The notes under the pieces were generated by a model. That model worked only from the letters and a program-made list of their open reading frames with translations. It had not been told where the DNA came from and searched no databases. The translations under genes and the position numbers were made by a program. This document shows positions 18,272 through 26,043 of a stretch of DNA of 64,000 nucleotides, in pieces. Source of the stretch: a virus; the IMG/VR virus record IMGVR_UViG_3300017782_000002, positions 1-64,000 of that record; one strand, given 5' to 3'. How positions within the stretch are numbered: the stretch's first letter is position 1; each line of letters begins with the position of its first letter.

Positions 18272-19426
18272 TTAATTAATTTGAATTTTTTGTCCTGGTA
18301 ACTCTTCATTGATGCTACATCTTGAACTGTGTACCCACAAGGCATTTTTTGGACAGTCTTCTGGTGGATATGCCTCACCATCTGTTAAATATATAAGAGC
18401 AGTATAATCTTTTTCATTATAATGATCAATGACAGGTTGGAAGCTTGTGCCACCCCTGCCTTTTATGTCCCAATCCTTTTTAGGATTGAATATCTCAACT
18501 GAATTAATTTCTGTATCACATTGTACTACAGTAATTTGATGTCCAGTTTTGTGCATATGGCACAACTCATTCATAAATTCTTGTAGTTCACTGTTAGATA
18601 CTGAGCCAGATGTATCTACACCTACACAAATATGATTCTTAAACTTAATCTTAAGGCCAGGATTACCTGTATACCTTTTATTATATTTACGTCTAAGCTT
18701 CTTTGTATAAGAAATAGATGAATTACCAACAAATCTTCTTAAGTATTGTTTCCACGGGAATGCCGGTGGTTCAATAGTCATAAGTCTTCTGATAGTATCA
18801 GCAAGTTCTCCAGGTACATTACCTTGTCTCTTGACTGTTTGCTCAGCAGTTTCTTTAAGTTGGTGCTCTATCTGTTTCTGTACTAGTTTCTTGTCAGCTT
18901 CAGATAACTCATCAAACTCATCCCATGTAGGATGGTCATATGCACTGTTACCATTCATTTGATTAAGTATATTATCTAGTGCGCTACAGTTACCCTGTTG
19001 CTGGGCTTTTTCTAGCTTCTCATAATAATATGTAGTACCTGCTCTTGAGTCTAGATTTAGATCAGCAAACATTTCCATAGTTATACCACCTTCAGGTAGG
19101 CAATCACTTTCAATGTATTGATTAATTTCTAAATCTGCAGCTATATTAAATAGCTTATGACATTTAAACCGGTCTCTCATTATTAAGTGACCAAATGATA
19201 CATGCAGCAGCTCGTGCTTTAGTAATCCTATTTGTTGTTTCTCATTAAGACCCTCAAAGAATTCAGGGTTTACGGCTAACTGTACGTTAATCCCATGCTT
19301 ACTAACACCTGCTGTAGGTATAGTTTTAATATATTTTTTGTTAAGTCCTATAAGAAAGTAACCGTAAAAAGGTTCTTTCAGCATCAACGACTTACTTGCT
19401 TTGGCTAATTGTTCTATTGCTTTCAT
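18272..19426 (-). CDS. DUF2201-type metallopeptidase/VWA-like protein, MoxR partner
   Basis: 384 residues. The N-terminal part has the zinc motif HELLHVSFGH (71-80, HExxHxxxxH), as in the putative metallopeptidase domain of DUF2201. The C-terminal part is VWA-like, with MIDAS motif DTSGS (271-275), 'GGTSFQPVI' near residue 330 supplying the MIDAS Thr and 'YLTDGEAYPPED' near 350. This two-domain protein next to a MoxR ATPase is a known bacterial and phage arrangement. Here both metal sites look intact. Predicted role: VWA partner that presents clients to the MoxR ATPase. Confidence 0.8.
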   Translation of the reverse strand: MKAIEQLAKASKSLMLKEPFYGYFLIGLNKKYIKTIPTAGVSKHGINVQLAVNPEFFEGLNEKQQIGLLKHELLHVSFGHLIMRDRFKCHKLFNIAADLEINQYIESDCLPEGGITMEMFADLNLDSRAGTTYYYEKLEKAQQQGNCSALDNILNQMNGNSAYDHPTWDEFDELSEADKKLVQKQIEHQLKETAEQTVKRQGNVPGELADTIRRLMTIEPPAFPWKQYLRRFVGNSSISYTKKLRRKYNKRYTGNPGLKIKFKNHICVGVDTSGSVSNSELQEFMNELCHMHKTGHQITVVQCDTEINSVEIFNPKKDWDIKGRGGTSFQPVIDHYNEKDYTALIYLTDGEAYPPEDCPKNALWVHSSRCSINEELPGQKIQIN

Positions 19427-19491
19427 ATTGATCTTATTATATGCGTGTTAGGTTGTTCATCACCAGGGTCAGATATTATAACTTCATTCAT
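19423..19491 (-). CDS. Tiny ORF (22 aa) fitting between two genes
   Basis: MNEVIISDPGDEQPNTHIIR-type acidic peptide. Its ATG overlaps the upstream gene's stop as ATGA and its own stop overlaps the downstream metallopeptidase/VWA start as ATGA. Such double coupling is unlikely by chance and suggests that the ORF is translated, either as a peptide or to carry ribosomes to the next start. Confidence 0.5.
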   Translation of the reverse strand: MNEVIISDPGDEQPNTHIIRSI

Positions 19492-19685
19492 AACCCTAGT
19501 CTTTCTTCATCCATTCTATCTTCTGCTATATCATCCAAGCGTCTTTGTCTATATTCATAGTCTTCTATAGGTTCATTGAACGCTTCTTTACAATTGTGAT
19601 TGTCACAAATGTAGATGTCATAGCCTTCATCATCTACATGATCGCTGTAATCTCCCCCACAGCAAGGGCTTACTAGTTCTGCCAT
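19488..19685 (-). CDS. Small zinc-finger-like protein
   Basis: 65 residues. 'SPCCGGDYSDH' and 'YICDNHNCKEAF' give two Cys-Cys or Cys-x4-Cys knuckles of the type seen in short zinc-ribbon proteins; the tail is acidic and helical. Start overlaps the upstream gene by 13 bp. Probably a zinc-binding adaptor or nucleic-acid-binding protein; function not known. Confidence 0.6.
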   Translation of the reverse strand: MAELVSPCCGGDYSDHVDDEGYDIYICDNHNCKEAFNEPIEDYEYRQRRLDDIAEDRMDEERLGL

Positions 19686-20074
19686 TTTATTTTTAATTTA
19701 ATTGGTTTAATATTCTTTCCTATTCCTTCATTTATTAATTTCTGGTTCACATAATTAGTAAATTCCTGCTCTATTATATCTCTATACTTAACGTATTCTT
19801 TATTAGCTATTAGATAATCCATAATAACTGACCAAGTTAATCTATTATTAATAGACCACTTTCCTTCTTCTTTTTGCGTTATTAAGAATTTTCTAGTTCT
19901 AATTTCATGGCACTGTTTTTTCAATATTACAGTGAGTAGCTCAGGTGGATCCATTGCAAACCATGTCTTTAGACCAATAAAAAAGTCCTCATCATCAGAG
20001 GACCTTATTAATTTAACTATGTTGTTATATATATCAAGTGTTATCTCTATCTTTTCTTCTATTTCTTTTGTCAT
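19673..20074 (-). CDS. Hypothetical helical protein
   Basis: 133 residues, helical, with 'DPPELLTVILKKQCHEIRTRKF' (in two parts) in the middle and a basic C terminus. No family recognised. It overlaps the RusA gene by 41 bp in another frame. Confidence 0.55.
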   Translation of the reverse strand: MTKEIEEKIEITLDIYNNIVKLIRSSDDEDFFIGLKTWFAMDPPELLTVILKKQCHEIRTRKFLITQKEEGKWSINNRLTWSVIMDYLIANKEYVKYRDIIEQEFTNYVNQKLINEGIGKNIKPIKLKIKWQN

Positions 20075-20432
20075 TTAAATTAATTATTACTCCTGCATTT
20101 TCTTTGTCATACTCATATGGTTCAAACACAGGTATGATATATTCACAATTGTCATCAGGTATCCATTCATGCTTTTGCATGTCATCCTGTACTGTCTGTA
20201 AAGGATTAACGTAATCAAACTTACGTCTGCTATTCCTAATAAACTTAAAGGTTACATACACGGGTAACTCCAATTGATTGAATTCTTTAACAAAGGACTC
20301 TTTCAACTCTATATAAGAAGCATTAGTGGCCTGTCTGTATTTAGTAACTGTCTTACTAGTTATAAAATACTTACCTGTCCATTGCCTGCTGTTCTTAGAG
20401 CTTGGTGTGTTACCCGGTATAAACCATTCCAT
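20034..20432 (-). CDS. rusA: RusA-type Holliday junction resolvase
   Basis: 132 residues, matching the 120 of E. coli RusA. 'FIPGNTPSSKNSRQ' at the N terminus, 'VTFKFIRNSRRKFDYVNPL' (in two parts, residues about 60-77) and 'VQDDMQKHEWIPDDN' (80-94) give the aspartates that bind Mg2+ in RusA (D near 72, DD near 82 and DD near 92). It would cleave branched DNA from replication and recombination before packaging. It lies 4 bp downstream of the primase gene. Confidence 0.85.
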   Translation of the reverse strand: MEWFIPGNTPSSKNSRQWTGKYFITSKTVTKYRQATNASYIELKESFVKEFNQLELPVYVTFKFIRNSRRKFDYVNPLQTVQDDMQKHEWIPDDNCEYIIPVFEPYEYDKENAGVIINLNDKRNRRKDRDNT

Positions 20433-20436
20433 AATA

Positions 20437-21414
20437 TTATATTGAGTCCTTAATTAGTTTAAACAACTTAGGCTGCACTGCACTGAATCCATACTTGGCA
20501 ACTACATCTGCTATATCTTTCTCTGATTTGAGGTAGATACCGTCAATGTTGTATGCTTTTTTGTATTTATCCATAGCAGCGTGTCCTGCGTCATCATTGT
20601 CTAGCAAAGATAACAATTTTTTGTATTTAGACTGTAGGTTCTGTATAATATACGGTTTGATGATAGTGTTCTCTGAATCAGGAGCTATGACATCTAAGCC
20701 AAAGTTAAATGACTTAAGACACATTGCGTCCTTGAGTGATGAACATATCACTAGATAGTCCTTGTCATACTTGAGTTGTTCAAGTCCTTGAAGGTGGCTA
20801 TCTATCTTAATAAATTTGTAACTCTTCTGCTTGGGTTGATATATCTTGTAACATTCACCACTGTCTGTATAGTAACCATACATCAATTGGTTTCTTATCA
20901 CAAGTTTGTCAATACCTTCAGCTGAAGCTTTGACCATATTATAATATTCAATAGGGTGTACGTTATACTCATTAAGCATAGACGTACCTATATTATATTG
21001 TAACCAGTACTTAGCATCATTTGAATTCCATTCTCTTTTAGAAATATAATCTACTGCATATCTAGATACAGGCTTGTACTCCGGATCAGGCTCAAGAAAT
21101 CCCCCGTCCATAATCCATTTGTTGTAATCCTCTGTAATCTTAAACAATGCCTCACTATATGTTAAATCAAATAGATGTTGAACTATATCAATTTTACTAC
21201 CTTGTTTCCCTGTAGAGAAATCCTTAAATTTATATTCCATACAAGAAGGGTCAAGGTATATATACATGCTTGGCGTGCGCTCACTAGGATTGAATATGGA
21301 TTTGATTTGTATATCTTGTCCGGTCAATTGTTCAGGCAGGCTAAGGTAGTATTGAAATACCCAACCACTCTTGATCTCTTCATGTTGACTGATAAAATTC
21401 TTTGTACTAAACAT
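20437..21414 (-). CDS. Toprim DNA primase, phage type
   Basis: 325 residues. The N-terminal part ('KDFSTGKQGSKIDIVQHLFD' region) is CHC2-like but lacks zinc-binding cysteines. The Toprim core has 'YLVICSSLKDAMCLK' (about 213-227), where the usual catalytic EG is SS, and 'SLLDNDDAGHAAMDKY' (about 263-278) with the DxDxxG motif intact. This ([IV]xxSLKD) variant is common in phage primases. It is followed by DnaB and SSB-like genes in the same operon, so it probably primes lagging-strand synthesis. Confidence 0.85.
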   Translation of the reverse strand: MFSTKNFISQHEEIKSGWVFQYYLSLPEQLTGQDIQIKSIFNPSERTPSMYIYLDPSCMEYKFKDFSTGKQGSKIDIVQHLFDLTYSEALFKITEDYNKWIMDGGFLEPDPEYKPVSRYAVDYISKREWNSNDAKYWLQYNIGTSMLNEYNVHPIEYYNMVKASAEGIDKLVIRNQLMYGYYTDSGECYKIYQPKQKSYKFIKIDSHLQGLEQLKYDKDYLVICSSLKDAMCLKSFNFGLDVIAPDSENTIIKPYIIQNLQSKYKKLLSLLDNDDAGHAAMDKYKKAYNIDGIYLKSEKDIADVVAKYGFSAVQPKLFKLIKDSI

Positions 21415-21421
21415 AATAAAT

Positions 21422-21442
21422 GAGGGGGCATGATACCCCCTC
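21422..21442 (-). promoter_or_regulatory. GC-rich hairpin upstream of primase
   Basis: GAGGGGG and CCCCCTC form a 7-bp stem with a 7-base loop between the SSB-like gene stop and the primase start (ATG at 21414). There is no U-run, so it resembles the hairpin before groES and may tune downstream expression or protect an mRNA end. Confidence 0.45.
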
Positions 21443-21449
21443 TATTTAA

Positions 21450-22130
21450 TTATAATTCAAAGTCAGATGCTCCACCATTAGAAGCAACAGGCTCAAATGT
21501 AGCTGCCGCTTTAGGCGCATCATTTGTCTTGTTGATACTTCTCACATGTGTAGCTTTGTCAAACTTAATTAATCTAGTATTATCTACACCTAACTTCTCC
21601 ATTGGTACACCATCTCTAGATAGTTTAGGTAAGTATAGATCATTGTTAACATAACCTTCTTTGTTTTCCCATTCACGTGAACCTAAACATACGTTAAAGA
21701 ATTCACTGTTAGAAAACAAACCATTACATTTAGTAATAAAGTCCTCAATTGTAGCAGCTTCTATAGCATCTAGCTTTTCACGGCCACCAACAACTTCACT
21801 AACAAATATCATAGCTTTTAAGATCTCTTGATCTTTACTTATCTCTCTACCATTATCTAATGTAGCATCTTTGTAAGGAAATGGAGACATTCTTACTCTT
21901 GCAATCTGACCATCATATCTTCCTAATGACTCATTATTTTGGTCACGTAGGAATCCTTCAAAGTCTCCTTTGATAGGCTCACTTTCTACATGTAGATGTA
22001 TCTGATATGCATTAGCATCCCACGGAGTCTTGTCCATAGATATACTATTAATTCTTACTACTGCGTTGCCTGGTCCCATTAAAGGTCTAAGCTTGCCACC
22101 ACCTGTGGCCATGTCTTTTGTACTTAACAT
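21450..22130 (-). CDS. Probable single-stranded DNA-binding protein
   Basis: 226 residues. The first 150 residues contain alternating strands with a 'GDFEGFLRDQNNESLGRYDGQIARV' segment (in two parts) that fits an OB-like beta-barrel, and the tail is low-complexity and ends acidic-hydrophobic ('GGASDFEL'), as in SSBs. It sits between the Sak4-like ATPase and the primase, where many phages keep their SSB. The call rests on context and tail, not on a firm family match. Confidence 0.5.
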   Translation of the reverse strand: MLSTKDMATGGGKLRPLMGPGNAVVRINSISMDKTPWDANAYQIHLHVESEPIKGDFEGFLRDQNNESLGRYDGQIARVRMSPFPYKDATLDNGREISKDQEILKAMIFVSEVVGGREKLDAIEAATIEDFITKCNGLFSNSEFFNVCLGSREWENKEGYVNNDLYLPKLSRDGVPMEKLGVDNTRLIKFDKATHVRSINKTNDAPKAAATFEPVASNGGASDFEL

Positions 22131-22158
22131 ACTTTCTTTTTTTTAATTAATTAATTGA

Positions 22159-22839
22159 TTATTGTTCATACTCTGTTATACAGTCTTTCACAAACTGTAA
22201 GTCATTATCTATAAATGGTTCTTTAAACATGTCAATTGGAGACTTACATGTGTTCTCTCCATTATTAACTGTATCAAACCCATACTCTAGTCCATCATCA
22301 GTTTTGTTTACTCTACCAAATAATACTATAGAAAACAAACCTTCTAGTGTTAAAGTGTTGTCAATCATTTTACCTATTGTCTTAGCTTTAACTTTTCTAT
22401 TACCATTACCGTCTACTGAATCTTCTGAGTGAGTCAAGAAAAATATAGTTAAGTCTTCTCTCATATCTTTAGGCATCTTAGCAACCTGTGCTAAGTTAGC
22501 TGCAATCTGAGTAAACTTATCATATCCCTTTTCATGTGCTCTGTCAAAGTATTCAAAACTAGACATGTACTGCCAGTCATCTATGACTAACGTTTTTATA
22601 TGAGGCATCTTATCATTAACATGATTCATAGCCTTAATGATACCTGCAGCTGAACTAGCAGATGTCATGTTACCTTTAGGAGTTTCCTTAGATATACTAG
22701 TATAATTCTTTTTCCATCCCTTAAATGGTAAAGGTTTGTTAGCTATGTTAATTATAAATGTTTCTTTAGGATTTAATTTCCTAATTGATGTAGACTTTCC
22801 AGTCCCTGAGTCAGCTATGACTAATACGCTTTGTGCCAT
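22159..22839 (-). CDS. Sak4-like RecA-fold ATPase (AAA_24)
   Basis: 226 residues with Walker A ADSGTGKST (9-17) and Walker B TLVIDDWQY (83-91), 'IFFLTHSED' near residue 140 (sensor strand) and a compact RecA core. Sak4 proteins are phage single-strand annealing/recombination ATPases that work with an SSB; the probable SSB is the next gene. Length and motifs agree with the family (200-250 aa). Confidence 0.8.
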   Translation of the reverse strand: MAQSVLVIADSGTGKSTSIRKLNPKETFIINIANKPLPFKGWKKNYTSISKETPKGNMTSASSAAGIIKAMNHVNDKMPHIKTLVIDDWQYMSSFEYFDRAHEKGYDKFTQIAANLAQVAKMPKDMREDLTIFFLTHSEDSVDGNGNRKVKAKTIGKMIDNTLTLEGLFSIVLFGRVNKTDDGLEYGFDTVNNGENTCKSPIDMFKEPFIDNDLQFVKDCITEYEQ

Positions 22840-22840
22840 T

Positions 22841-23326
22841 CTATTTTAATTTTGAGTTAATACTTAATAATGCTCTTTCTATTCCTTTTAATACATCAAC
22901 TATGTCCCTCTCTGTCTCCGGGTTAGGTAATGTAGTAAACTCTTTGCTTACAGCAGCTTCAACAGTATTCCTAGATGTTACATCATTTAGTGCTTTTAAT
23001 TCACTGACAGGTACAATGTGTCTCTGAAATCCTGAGTTACTTGTAATCATTTCATACTCATCTTTCCAATGAGGATTATACTTAAGTAAGTATAGTGTTC
23101 TCTTTGGATCTTCTGATTTATAATCAATGCTAACAAATTCTGTATATATATCCATATTATTTTCTAGTTCACTAGGGAAGAATGTAATATGTAATTCATC
23201 TTTACCTTGAGGTCTATATGCCATCTTAGGTATGTACGCAGGCTTGTTTATCTTTTCATTTTTAAAATAATCAGCATGCTCTTTATATAATTCTTTAATA
23301 CTTGCTTTACGTTCTTGTGGTGTCAT
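22841..23326 (-). CDS. Hypothetical replication-operon protein
   Basis: 161 residues starting at ATG 23326 (MTPQERKASIKELYKEHAD); a longer reading to 23533 would overlap the helicase gene and is rejected. Mixed alpha/beta, with 'ELHITFFPSELENN' and a C-terminal helical part. It lies between helicase and Sak4 genes. No family recognised. Confidence 0.6.
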   Translation of the reverse strand: MTPQERKASIKELYKEHADYFKNEKINKPAYIPKMAYRPQGKDELHITFFPSELENNMDIYTEFVSIDYKSEDPKRTLYLLKYNPHWKDEYEMITSNSGFQRHIVPVSELKALNDVTSRNTVEAAVSKEFTTLPNPETERDIVDVLKGIERALLSINSKLK

Positions 23327-23336
23327 ATATTTTATT

Positions 23337-24287
23337 TTATTGTCTAACTTGTTGAGGTGGCGTGTCCATCTCCATAATTTCCATACGTTCAAATGCTGCT
23401 TTAAAGAATGACATACGTGCATCACCATTTCTTGCTTTAAGAAAGTGAAGCACAAGAGTCTTGTCATCTTGTATAACATATCTGTCTGGACCATAAAATC
23501 TAATCTTCTGCTTAGCTGGCCTGTTAATACCAATCAATGTGTCAGCATGTTGTAACATTGCATCTGAGCCAAATATATCTGACTCAAGTACATAGTTACC
23601 ATACTTGCCATCAACTGCACGATCAGGATTATCTATGTTCCTATTCAATTGAGACAATGCTATAAACATTACAGGATACTCACGCTTAACTTGTGTAAAG
23701 AATTCACCTAACTCAAACAACATGTCTAATCTATTGTTTTGATATGGTGCTCTCTTTACTAGAATAGTATGGTCTAATGTTATTATAGTCTTTTGTCCTC
23801 TGTGCTCATTCATATAAGCATCAACTTGTTCTCTCATTTGATTGACAGTCATAGGTGTAGATATAATATCAACCGGGTTCTTAACTCTAGTCTTTGCATA
23901 CTGATGACACTTGTCAAAGGTTTGCTGATCTAGTATAGTACCTGCACTACATAGTTCTTTATATGTTTTACCTGTAATTGAACTAAACTCTCTTATTGCT
24001 GATGTTCTACCCACCATCTCAAACTGAAACTCAAGTACACGGTAATCCTCTGCAGGATTATGTATAAATGATTCTCTAATGATCTGATCTTTTATCAATG
24101 TTTTACCTGAACCAGGTCTACCACCTATAACAGTTAATGTATTCCATTCTAAACCGTCAGTGATTGCGTCATTGAACTTAGGCCATGGAGTCTGTATGGA
24201 TTTCTCCTTACCACTCTGCCTATCAAGCATATATTTAAGTGCCTCATTAAAGGCTGTGTATTGTCCGCCCCATGCGTTATCACTCAT
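23337..24287 (-). CDS. DnaB-like replicative helicase, RecA core only
   Basis: 316 residues. Walker A GGRPGSGKT (55-63), a 'RVLEFQFEMVGRTSAIRE' region (H1a-like), 'IITLDHTIL' (Walker B) near residue 160 and 'VMFIALSQLNRN' near 195 identify the DnaB/Gp4 C-terminal helicase family. There is no N-terminal primase-binding domain, so it is shorter than DnaB (471). It overlaps the upstream winged-helix gene by 4 bp. Confidence 0.85.
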   Translation of the reverse strand: MSDNAWGGQYTAFNEALKYMLDRQSGKEKSIQTPWPKFNDAITDGLEWNTLTVIGGRPGSGKTLIKDQIIRESFIHNPAEDYRVLEFQFEMVGRTSAIREFSSITGKTYKELCSAGTILDQQTFDKCHQYAKTRVKNPVDIISTPMTVNQMREQVDAYMNEHRGQKTIITLDHTILVKRAPYQNNRLDMLFELGEFFTQVKREYPVMFIALSQLNRNIDNPDRAVDGKYGNYVLESDIFGSDAMLQHADTLIGINRPAKQKIRFYGPDRYVIQDDKTLVLHFLKARNGDARMSFFKAAFERMEIMEMDTPPQQVRQ

Positions 24288-24877
24288 ACTACTTTCTCTT
24301 TAAAATGGTTATTGTTATCATCTGTTCCTTCTTTAATCATGTCACAATAATCAGCTAGCTCTGACACTTTCTGCTTATTAGGTGCAGTCTTTACAATAAA
24401 GTATTGACTAGTTTTCATGTACATATAATTATTATCTTCATACTCATTAAGATACTTACGTGTTGCTGCATATATATCAGACCAAGTATAATCATATGTA
24501 TCAAAGAACCAACGAAAACAATCAATAAGGGTTTTTTCATTTACTCTTGCAGGCTTACCACTTGGTAGTTTCATTTTAGGAAACATAGTTCTGTAGTTTT
24601 GCACTGACACAGTATAATCTTTACCCATCAATTGTATACTAGTTCTTTTCTTTGCTTTAACAAAGTAGTTGTTATACTTTGCCATGATTTTTTTACCAGC
24701 TGGAGTGATAATATATTTACTCTCCACCTTCTTCATATATCCTTCAGCAAGTAAACCTCTTAACTCTAAGTGAGGATTTATCTGTGATATAGCAAGGCTC
24801 TGATCAAATGCATATAATAATAACAGCTGATTAGGCGTTATCTTGTCTTGTAGTATTTTCTGTAATATCTCCCACAT
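24284..24877 (-). CDS. Winged-helix replication protein, possible helicase loader
   Basis: 197 residues. The first 70 residues look like a winged helix ('ITPNQLLLLYAFDQSLA', 'LRGLLAEGYMKKVESKYIITPAGKKI', in two parts), then a helical domain with 'CFRWFFDTYDYTWSDIYAAT'. Located between a DnaA domain IV-like gene and the helicase, so a role in origin binding or helicase loading is inferred. It overlaps the upstream gene by 47 bp. Confidence 0.55.
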   Translation of the reverse strand: MWEILQKILQDKITPNQLLLLYAFDQSLAISQINPHLELRGLLAEGYMKKVESKYIITPAGKKIMAKYNNYFVKAKKRTSIQLMGKDYTVSVQNYRTMFPKMKLPSGKPARVNEKTLIDCFRWFFDTYDYTWSDIYAATRKYLNEYEDNNYMYMKTSQYFIVKTAPNKQKVSELADYCDMIKEGTDDNNNHFKEKVV

Positions 24878-25304
24878 GTGTTAAATAATAATTAGTTAAG
24901 TATCTGTATCTTTCTAGTAAGTATGGGTTATACCCATCTAATGCATCTTGTGTTTTCTTTATGCTGCTAATAACTGTAGCATGATTCTTTAATAAACTTC
25001 TACCTATATCTAATTTAGAATGACCATGCATCCATGCAATGTAAGCAAAGACTTGTTGCCAAGATACAAACTCTCTCTTTCTAGATTTATTTCTAATAGA
25101 TAAATACTTTTGTAATGCATAATCATAGTCACACATAGCGTGATATGTCTCATCTCTAAGTATTTCTAAAGCAATCTTATTACCACTTTTTTGGTCCAAT
25201 ATAGTACCACCAAGTATAACATTAACGTCAAGGTTATACTTATGCTTAACCCTTTTTACAAAGTCCTGAGTTTCAGTGGCTAAGCTATTTTTTTCTATAG
25301 TCAT
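24831..25304 (-). CDS. DnaA domain IV-like origin-binding protein
   Basis: 157 residues. Residues about 68-125 follow the DnaA C-terminal domain: 'RNKSRKREFVSWQQVFAYIAW', 'SKLDIGRSLLKNHATVISSI' and 'KKTQDALD', matching the DnaA basic helix, the helix-turn-helix and the final helix. The AAA+ ATPase domain is absent. A DNA-binding-only DnaA relative at the head of the replication operon is a good candidate for the phage origin-recognition protein. It is first in the leftward replication operon. Confidence 0.7.
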   Translation of the reverse strand: MTIEKNSLATETQDFVKRVKHKYNLDVNVILGGTILDQKSGNKIALEILRDETYHAMCDYDYALQKYLSIRNKSRKREFVSWQQVFAYIAWMHGHSKLDIGRSLLKNHATVISSIKKTQDALDGYNPYLLERYRYLTNYYLTHVGDITENTTRQDNA

Positions 25305-25323
25305 ATGTCTTAATTTTGGTTTA

Positions 25324-25331
25324 CAAATATA
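25324..25331 (-). promoter_or_regulatory. Divergent leftward promoter, -7 element
   Basis: On the minus strand the sequence TATATTTG fits TAnnTTTG, and would start transcription close to the ATG of the DnaA-like gene. The -33 region is poor. It faces the rightward promoter at 25351-25382. Confidence 0.5.
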
Positions 25332-25350
25332 ATAAATTTTGTGTTAATAT

Positions 25351-25382
25351 CTTGTGTATTTACTAGAGAATATATATCTTTG
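25351..25382 (+). promoter_or_regulatory. Rightward Bacteroidota-type promoter
   Basis: CTTG (25351-25354), 20 bp, then TATCTTTG (25375-25382). This is a good match to the TTG-N19-21-TAnnTTTG consensus, 17 bp from the next start codon. It is the best-formed promoter in the window. Confidence 0.75.
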
Positions 25383-25398
25383 TAGCAAATAATATATT

Positions 25399-26043
25399 AT
25401 GAGTGAAGAATACACAGAAGAACAAATAGCACAGATGAAAATGAAAGCTGCGCTGGAAGCATCAGAAGCATTACCAAGTGATACATTTGCTGCTGTACCT
25501 GATGAAGAAATAGTTACTCTTGAAGTATCAGGCCAATTTGGGCGTGTACTAAATAGAGTTGTTGAATATCTATATCAGTGTGAAGATGAAAAAACTGTAA
25601 TAAAATCAGCAAACTTAGTTGCTAATAACTTTGAAGGTTTAAAACCTGATGAAATAAACTTACATGCTTTATCTTTATGGGCTATGTCAAACCTACTAGC
25701 AAATTTTAGTATGCAAGCAGGTATACAAAACAAAACCAAAATATATGACAAGGATAAAATCATGACACATATATTTGGTGGTGTTACTAGTGATGACCCA
25801 CTAACTCCTCTAACTCCTGAAGAATTAGAAGAAAGAAAATTAAAAGTTAAGCCATCAGATAAACCAAGAGAAGAAGCAATTGTTAATCTTGATGATGTTG
25901 ATGCTGAAAAAGCAAGAGATGCTAGAAGAGCACACAGACATGCACAACGTGCTAAATCAATGAGAGGTCCTAAAAATTATATTAGTGATGAAGAGTTATC
26001 TGCTAGAGAAAGTAAGGCTAAAGACTCTAATCCCGAAGATTAG
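25399..26043 (+). CDS. Lone rightward hypothetical gene
   Basis: 214 residues: a conserved-looking helical core (about residues 40-120) and an acidic/basic low-complexity C terminus rich in Lys/Arg/Asp. No family recognised. It is the only plus-strand gene between two leftward operons, with its own promoter, and its stop overlaps the end of the opposing gene by 17 bp. Its isolation suggests early or regulatory use. Confidence 0.6.
   Translation: MSEEYTEEQIAQMKMKAALEASEALPSDTFAAVPDEEIVTLEVSGQFGRVLNRVVEYLYQCEDEKTVIKSANLVANNFEGLKPDEINLHALSLWAMSNLLANFSMQAGIQNKTKIYDKDKIMTHIFGGVTSDDPLTPLTPEELEERKLKVKPSDKPREEAIVNLDDVDAEKARDARRAHRHAQRAKSMRGPKNYISDEELSARESKAKDSNPED

Noticed and set aside
22841-23533. 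230-aa reading of the gene downstream of the helicase
   Set aside because: Its first 69 codons overlap the helicase gene in another frame and look unlike protein; the start at 23326 leaves a 10-bp gap and is preferred.
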